Both the position numbers and the translations under genes were made by a program. A DNA stretch of 64,000 nt from Pacificoceanicola sp049803835. Lineage in GTDB: Bacteria > Pseudomonadota > Alphaproteobacteria > Rhodobacterales > Rhodobacteraceae. Shown in pieces: positions 61,350 through 64,000 of this stretch; the first letter of the stretch is position 1; each line of letters starts with the position of its first letter. The stretch lies in the NCBI RefSeq assembly GCF_049803835.1, contig NZ_JBNAGK010000013.1, positions 62,001-126,000 on the forward strand. The letters are read 5' to 3'. The notes beneath the pieces are model-generated. The model was given only the letters and a program-made list of their open reading frames with translations. It was not told the DNA's origin and searched no databases.

Positions 61350-62549
61350 TCAGCCAACTCGGTCGAGGAGCTTCTTGGCCCGCCCTTCCATGTCTAGACG
61401 CGCATCCTGCTGGGTCTTGTCCCGTGCAAGCCGCGTGATGCCCTGCACGAAGTCGAAGATGCTCTCGGGCGGGCGGCCCTCTTCCATCAGCACCTTCTCG
61501 ATGATCTTGCCGGATTCAGCTTTCGAGAAGCCCCGCTTGCGCAGGAAGTCGTCCCGGTCCTCATCCGTCCGCGCCACGATCTGCTGCCGCGCCGCCTTGA
61601 TACCATTCACGAAGCCCTGCGGCGAGGAATTGGCAAAGCGCGTCAGCGCCGGGGCGGCCTCATGGGCGAAGCGGGAGGCCGCGTATTTCGAATGCCGGAT
61701 CCGGATTTCCTGAAAATCCTCGACGCCCCATAGATTCCTGTTTTGACACACGGCCCGCAGGTAGAAGCTCGCCATGCCGAGGGTTTTCGCGCCCACCTCG
61801 GAGTTCCAGCAATAAAAGCCCCGGAAGTAGAGATCGGGGGAGCCGTCGGGCAGGCGGCCCGCCTCGATCGGGTTGCGATCATCGACCAGGAACAGGAAGA
61901 CGTCGCGATCCGAGGCATAGAGCGTGGTCGTATCGCGGCTGATCTCGACATCGGGGTTGTAGACCCCGGTCGACCAGTCAAGCACGCCCGGCACCTTCCA
62001 GCGCGTGTCGCCGGTCCCATTGCCCGCGATGCGCTGCACTGCTTCGACCAGTTCATGGTCATGGATGCGGCCGTAGTCGGGGCCGGTCACCGCGCGCAGT
62101 TCGGTGCGGCCATCCTCAGTCTCGAAGGTCTTCACTTGCTCGGCGCGGTGATTGGTCAGCCCGTATTGCAGGTTGATGCCCGCCAGCGGCGCCGGCAGCT
62201 GCCGCAGGTAGGACGCCGGAGCACCGACGATGCTCGCCAGCTGGCCAAAGGCCCAATGCGTGGGTGCCACCGGTTCATGTGCTTTCGGCAGCATCAGGTG
62301 CAACCGTTCGGGGTTGTCGCGCGCCGCCTCGACGCGGATGTCCGCCGTCTGCACGACACGGCTGCGGCTGCGCTCGGACCGACCTTTCACATTGGCCCAG
62401 AGATCATCGAGCGAAAGATACCGCTCGTCATCCGGCCGGTTGAACCATTCGGACGACACCCGCCCGTTCCGCTCCCCCCGGCTCACTTCCACTTTCCAGC
62501 CACCTGCCCGCGTCGGTGCGACCGGATCCAGAACTTCCACAACGCCCAT
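61350..62549 (-). CDS. DUF932 phage/plasmid-like protein
   Basis: This 399-residue protein has the DUF932 pattern: AFGQLASIVGAPASYLRQLPAPLAGINLQYGL, RAVTGPDYGRIHDHELVEAVQRI, DVFLFLVDDRNPIEAGRLPDGSPDLYFRGFYCWNSEVGAKTLGMASFYLRAVCQNRNLWG and a helical end. The family occurs on plasmids and phages, often beside SSB and DNA-processing genes. The function is not established. The start at 62549 gives the full family length. Confidence 0.88.
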   Translation of the reverse strand: MGVVEVLDPVAPTRAGGWKVEVSRGERNGRVSSEWFNRPDDERYLSLDDLWANVKGRSERSRSRVVQTADIRVEAARDNPERLHLMLPKAHEPVAPTHWAFGQLASIVGAPASYLRQLPAPLAGINLQYGLTNHRAEQVKTFETEDGRTELRAVTGPDYGRIHDHELVEAVQRIAGNGTGDTRWKVPGVLDWSTGVYNPDVEISRDTTTLYASDRDVFLFLVDDRNPIEAGRLPDGSPDLYFRGFYCWNSEVGAKTLGMASFYLRAVCQNRNLWGVEDFQEIRIRHSKYAASRFAHEAAPALTRFANSSPQGFVNGIKAARQQIVARTDEDRDDFLRKRGFSKAESGKIIEKVLMEEGRPPESIFDFVQGITRLARDKTQQDARLDMEGRAKKLLDRVG

Positions 62550-62743
62550 CGGCTATCTCCCGCGACGGGCGCCGGAAGCCACTCTCCCAGCCCTCAACCC
62601 GTCACCGGGAAACCGGCACTCCTCTCACTCTTCAGCCGGAACGCGAATGGCAGCAACGCGGGACAAAGCGGAAGATTGCGGTTTTCGTCTGGATGGCCGC
62701 TTGATTGCCCGTTCAAGACACTCAAGGGATGTCGAGCATCTGA

Positions 62744-63622
62744 TCAGGTCGCGTCATGATCGAAGTCACGCCAAGGCATAGGGCCGGCGGCAGCGTCGAG
62801 TTCGGCGACAATTCGCGTCGCGGCCTCGTGTAGCTTTGAGCTGTCTGATCGACCAAAATATCCTCGATCAACGATCCTTAGGGGGCGCGCAATTTCATTT
62901 GAGAGGTATCTCTCCCATTCCTCGTGTCGCCCCTCGTAGGTTTCAGCGTGGATTGCCGAAGCGATCCTTTTCAGCAATGGCGCTTCCGCGAGATTATCGT
63001 ATTTAGCTTCAAATAGGTCGGCCGCGCCTTCAAGCTCGTCAAAGCCGCCCTGACCCTGCGCATCCACGCATCGGGTGTAGAGCAAATCCTCAGTCTCCGG
63101 GCAAAGACCGTGCTTCTCGACGATCATCGAGATCGTCCCGCTTTGGTTTACCTCGTGATCCATATCCCAGATTGGCAGGAACCGAGTGTAAACGGGTACG
63201 AAAGCGAGGTCTTGGAGCGCGCACACAGCCGCGCCCAATTCACCAAATTGCGAAGAGTCACACTCCCAAAGGCTCTCGCTCCAAGATTGCAGCTTCTCCG
63301 ACCGTTTGATGAGTTCCGAAACCGCGTCAAACCAGGCCATGGCATCTTTGCGCAAGCCCGGGTCGGCGACGATTGCTGCCCAGAAGGCAATTCCATCTTC
63401 TCGCCACGGATCGAACATTCCTTCGTCCGGGCGCCATTTGCCTGTCGGGTCCAAACCGAAATAGTAGATGTCTTCATCCCTCAGGAGTTCTTCGATTTGA
63501 CCCAGCACGGCAATCATTTCAGCCAACGTCGCACGCAATCCCTGCTGGGTGGTGATATCGTGGCCGTGTAGGGAGTACACAACTTGGCCGTACCCTTGGT
63601 TTGGGAAAAATTGAGATGGCAT
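62744..63622 (-). CDS. unrecognised protein next to ssb
   Basis: This 292-residue acidic protein (many W, E and D) has no motif I recognise. Segments such as RATLAEMIAVLGQIEELLRDEDIYYFGLDPTGKWRPDEGMFDPWREDGIAFWAAIV and ETEDLLYTRCVDAQGQGGFDELEGAADLFEAKYDNLAE suggest a helical fold. The DNA is more AT-rich than the flanking genes, a sign of recent acquisition. AGGA lies ten bases before the ATG. An immunity protein, an anti-defence protein or part of a defence island are all possible; nothing decides. Confidence 0.72.
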   Translation of the reverse strand: MPSQFFPNQGYGQVVYSLHGHDITTQQGLRATLAEMIAVLGQIEELLRDEDIYYFGLDPTGKWRPDEGMFDPWREDGIAFWAAIVADPGLRKDAMAWFDAVSELIKRSEKLQSWSESLWECDSSQFGELGAAVCALQDLAFVPVYTRFLPIWDMDHEVNQSGTISMIVEKHGLCPETEDLLYTRCVDAQGQGGFDELEGAADLFEAKYDNLAEAPLLKRIASAIHAETYEGRHEEWERYLSNEIARPLRIVDRGYFGRSDSSKLHEAATRIVAELDAAAGPMPWRDFDHDAT

Positions 63623-63799
63623 ATGTCGTCCTGGTGGTTGAAACCGTTGGCATACTACGATGAAATTTGTCCCAAATTTGACTAGCGAAAAACTCTATTT
63701 GTTAACAGCAGCGCATTGATGCGATCGCGCCAGTACTGCCATTGGTGCAAGGCGCAGCATCAGTCACTCAGGGCTCGAAGCTGCCTTGCGGCAGTGCAA

Positions 63800-63828
63800 C
63801 GGGCCCGGCGGTTTTCCCGCCGGGCCCG
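63800..63828 (-). terminator. hairpin downstream of ssb
   Basis: A perfect 12-bp GC-rich inverted repeat (CGGGCCCGGCGG / CCGCCGGGCCCG) with a 5-base loop lies 18 bases past the ssb stop. Only a weak T-rich end follows on the minus strand. Confidence 0.65.
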
Positions 63829-63845
63829 AGGGGGGACCCCGTTCC

Positions 63846-64000
63846 TCAGAACGGGATCTCGTCGTCGCGGTCGACCAGCTCGGGGTTTTCGTTCTCGGCC
63901 GACTTCGGGCGGCTCAGGAAGTCGACCTTCTCGGCGATGATCTCGCAGCCGTAGCGGTCGTTCCCCATGCTGTCGATCCACTTGGTGTAGTGGATGCGGC
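63846..64000 (-). CDS. ssb: single-stranded DNA-binding protein, C-terminal part
   Basis: The minus strand is open from the window end to a TGA at 63846. The 51 codons include RIHYTKWIDSMGNDRYGCEIIAEKVDFLSRP, the last strands of the SSB OB fold, then a short linker and the acidic tip DRDDEIPF. The DD-IPF tail is the SSB interaction peptide that recruits repair and replication proteins. The N-terminal two thirds lie outside the window. A plasmid- or element-borne SSB is typical beside DUF932 and relaxase-type cargo. Confidence 0.93.
   Translation of the reverse strand, partial: RIHYTKWIDSMGNDRYGCEIIAEKVDFLSRPKSAENENPELVDRDDEIPF

Overview
The window looks like part of a conjugative element (a plasmid or an integrative conjugative element) from an alphaproteobacterium, most likely of the Rhodobacterales/Paracoccaceae type. 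The grounds are high GC content, a VirB/VirD4-type transfer system with a MobC-like protein and VirD2-like relaxase, and a long block of small accessory genes (DUF932, DUF2493, DUF6088, toprim, strawberry-notch helicase, SSB). I see no rRNA, tRNA, CRISPR array or intact insertion sequence.

Layout. 1-2978: end of a virB operon (virB10 partial, virB11, a secreted small protein, virB6) on the plus strand. 3465-21406: catabolic cargo for creatinine. Creatininase makes creatine, creatinase makes sarcosine and urea, heterotetrameric sarcosine oxidase (soxBDAG) makes glycine and 5,10-methylene-THF, serine hydroxymethyltransferase joins these two products into serine, and L-serine ammonia-lyase gives pyruvate and ammonia. 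An ABC importer, a BCCT transporter and two regulators (LysR, GlxA/AraC type) complete the set. The cargo sits where the plus-strand virB operon and the minus-strand virD4 operon converge, so it breaks neither. A stub of a tyrosine integrase lies at its right edge. 21764-26682: virD4, relaxase and mobC on the minus strand. 26683-27243: a candidate oriT with nested inverted repeats, followed by a 371-bp array of about 53 unspaced degenerate heptanucleotides. 27244-28952: a ParA/VirC1-like ATPase, a probable ribbon-helix-helix partner and a 56-codon ORF.

29091-48139: defence region. A Fic protein is followed by one long minus-strand operon with touching or overlapping genes: a WYL regulator, sspA, sspB, sspC and sspD (single-strand DNA phosphorothioation), sspF, sspG and sspH (restriction), then a phosphorothioation-associated putative methyltransferase. 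The regulator is the first gene, so it probably controls the whole system.

48319-64000: accessory backbone of the element, mostly on the minus strand. It holds a DUF2493 protein, a toprim protein, a strawberry-notch helicase/methyltransferase split by a +1 frameshift, a RES/Xre-type toxin-antitoxin pair, an AbiEi-like antitoxin whose AbiEii partner survives only as a stub, six small conserved genes of unknown role, a GNAT acetyltransferase, a DUF932 protein, an unrecognised protein and the C-terminus of an SSB.

The two most interesting items are the heptad array beside the ParA/RHH pair, which resembles an RHH-bound centromere but is far longer, and the complete ssp phosphorothioate system with its regulator and methyltransferase. 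All identifications are from reading the sequence and recalled family knowledge; no database was searched.
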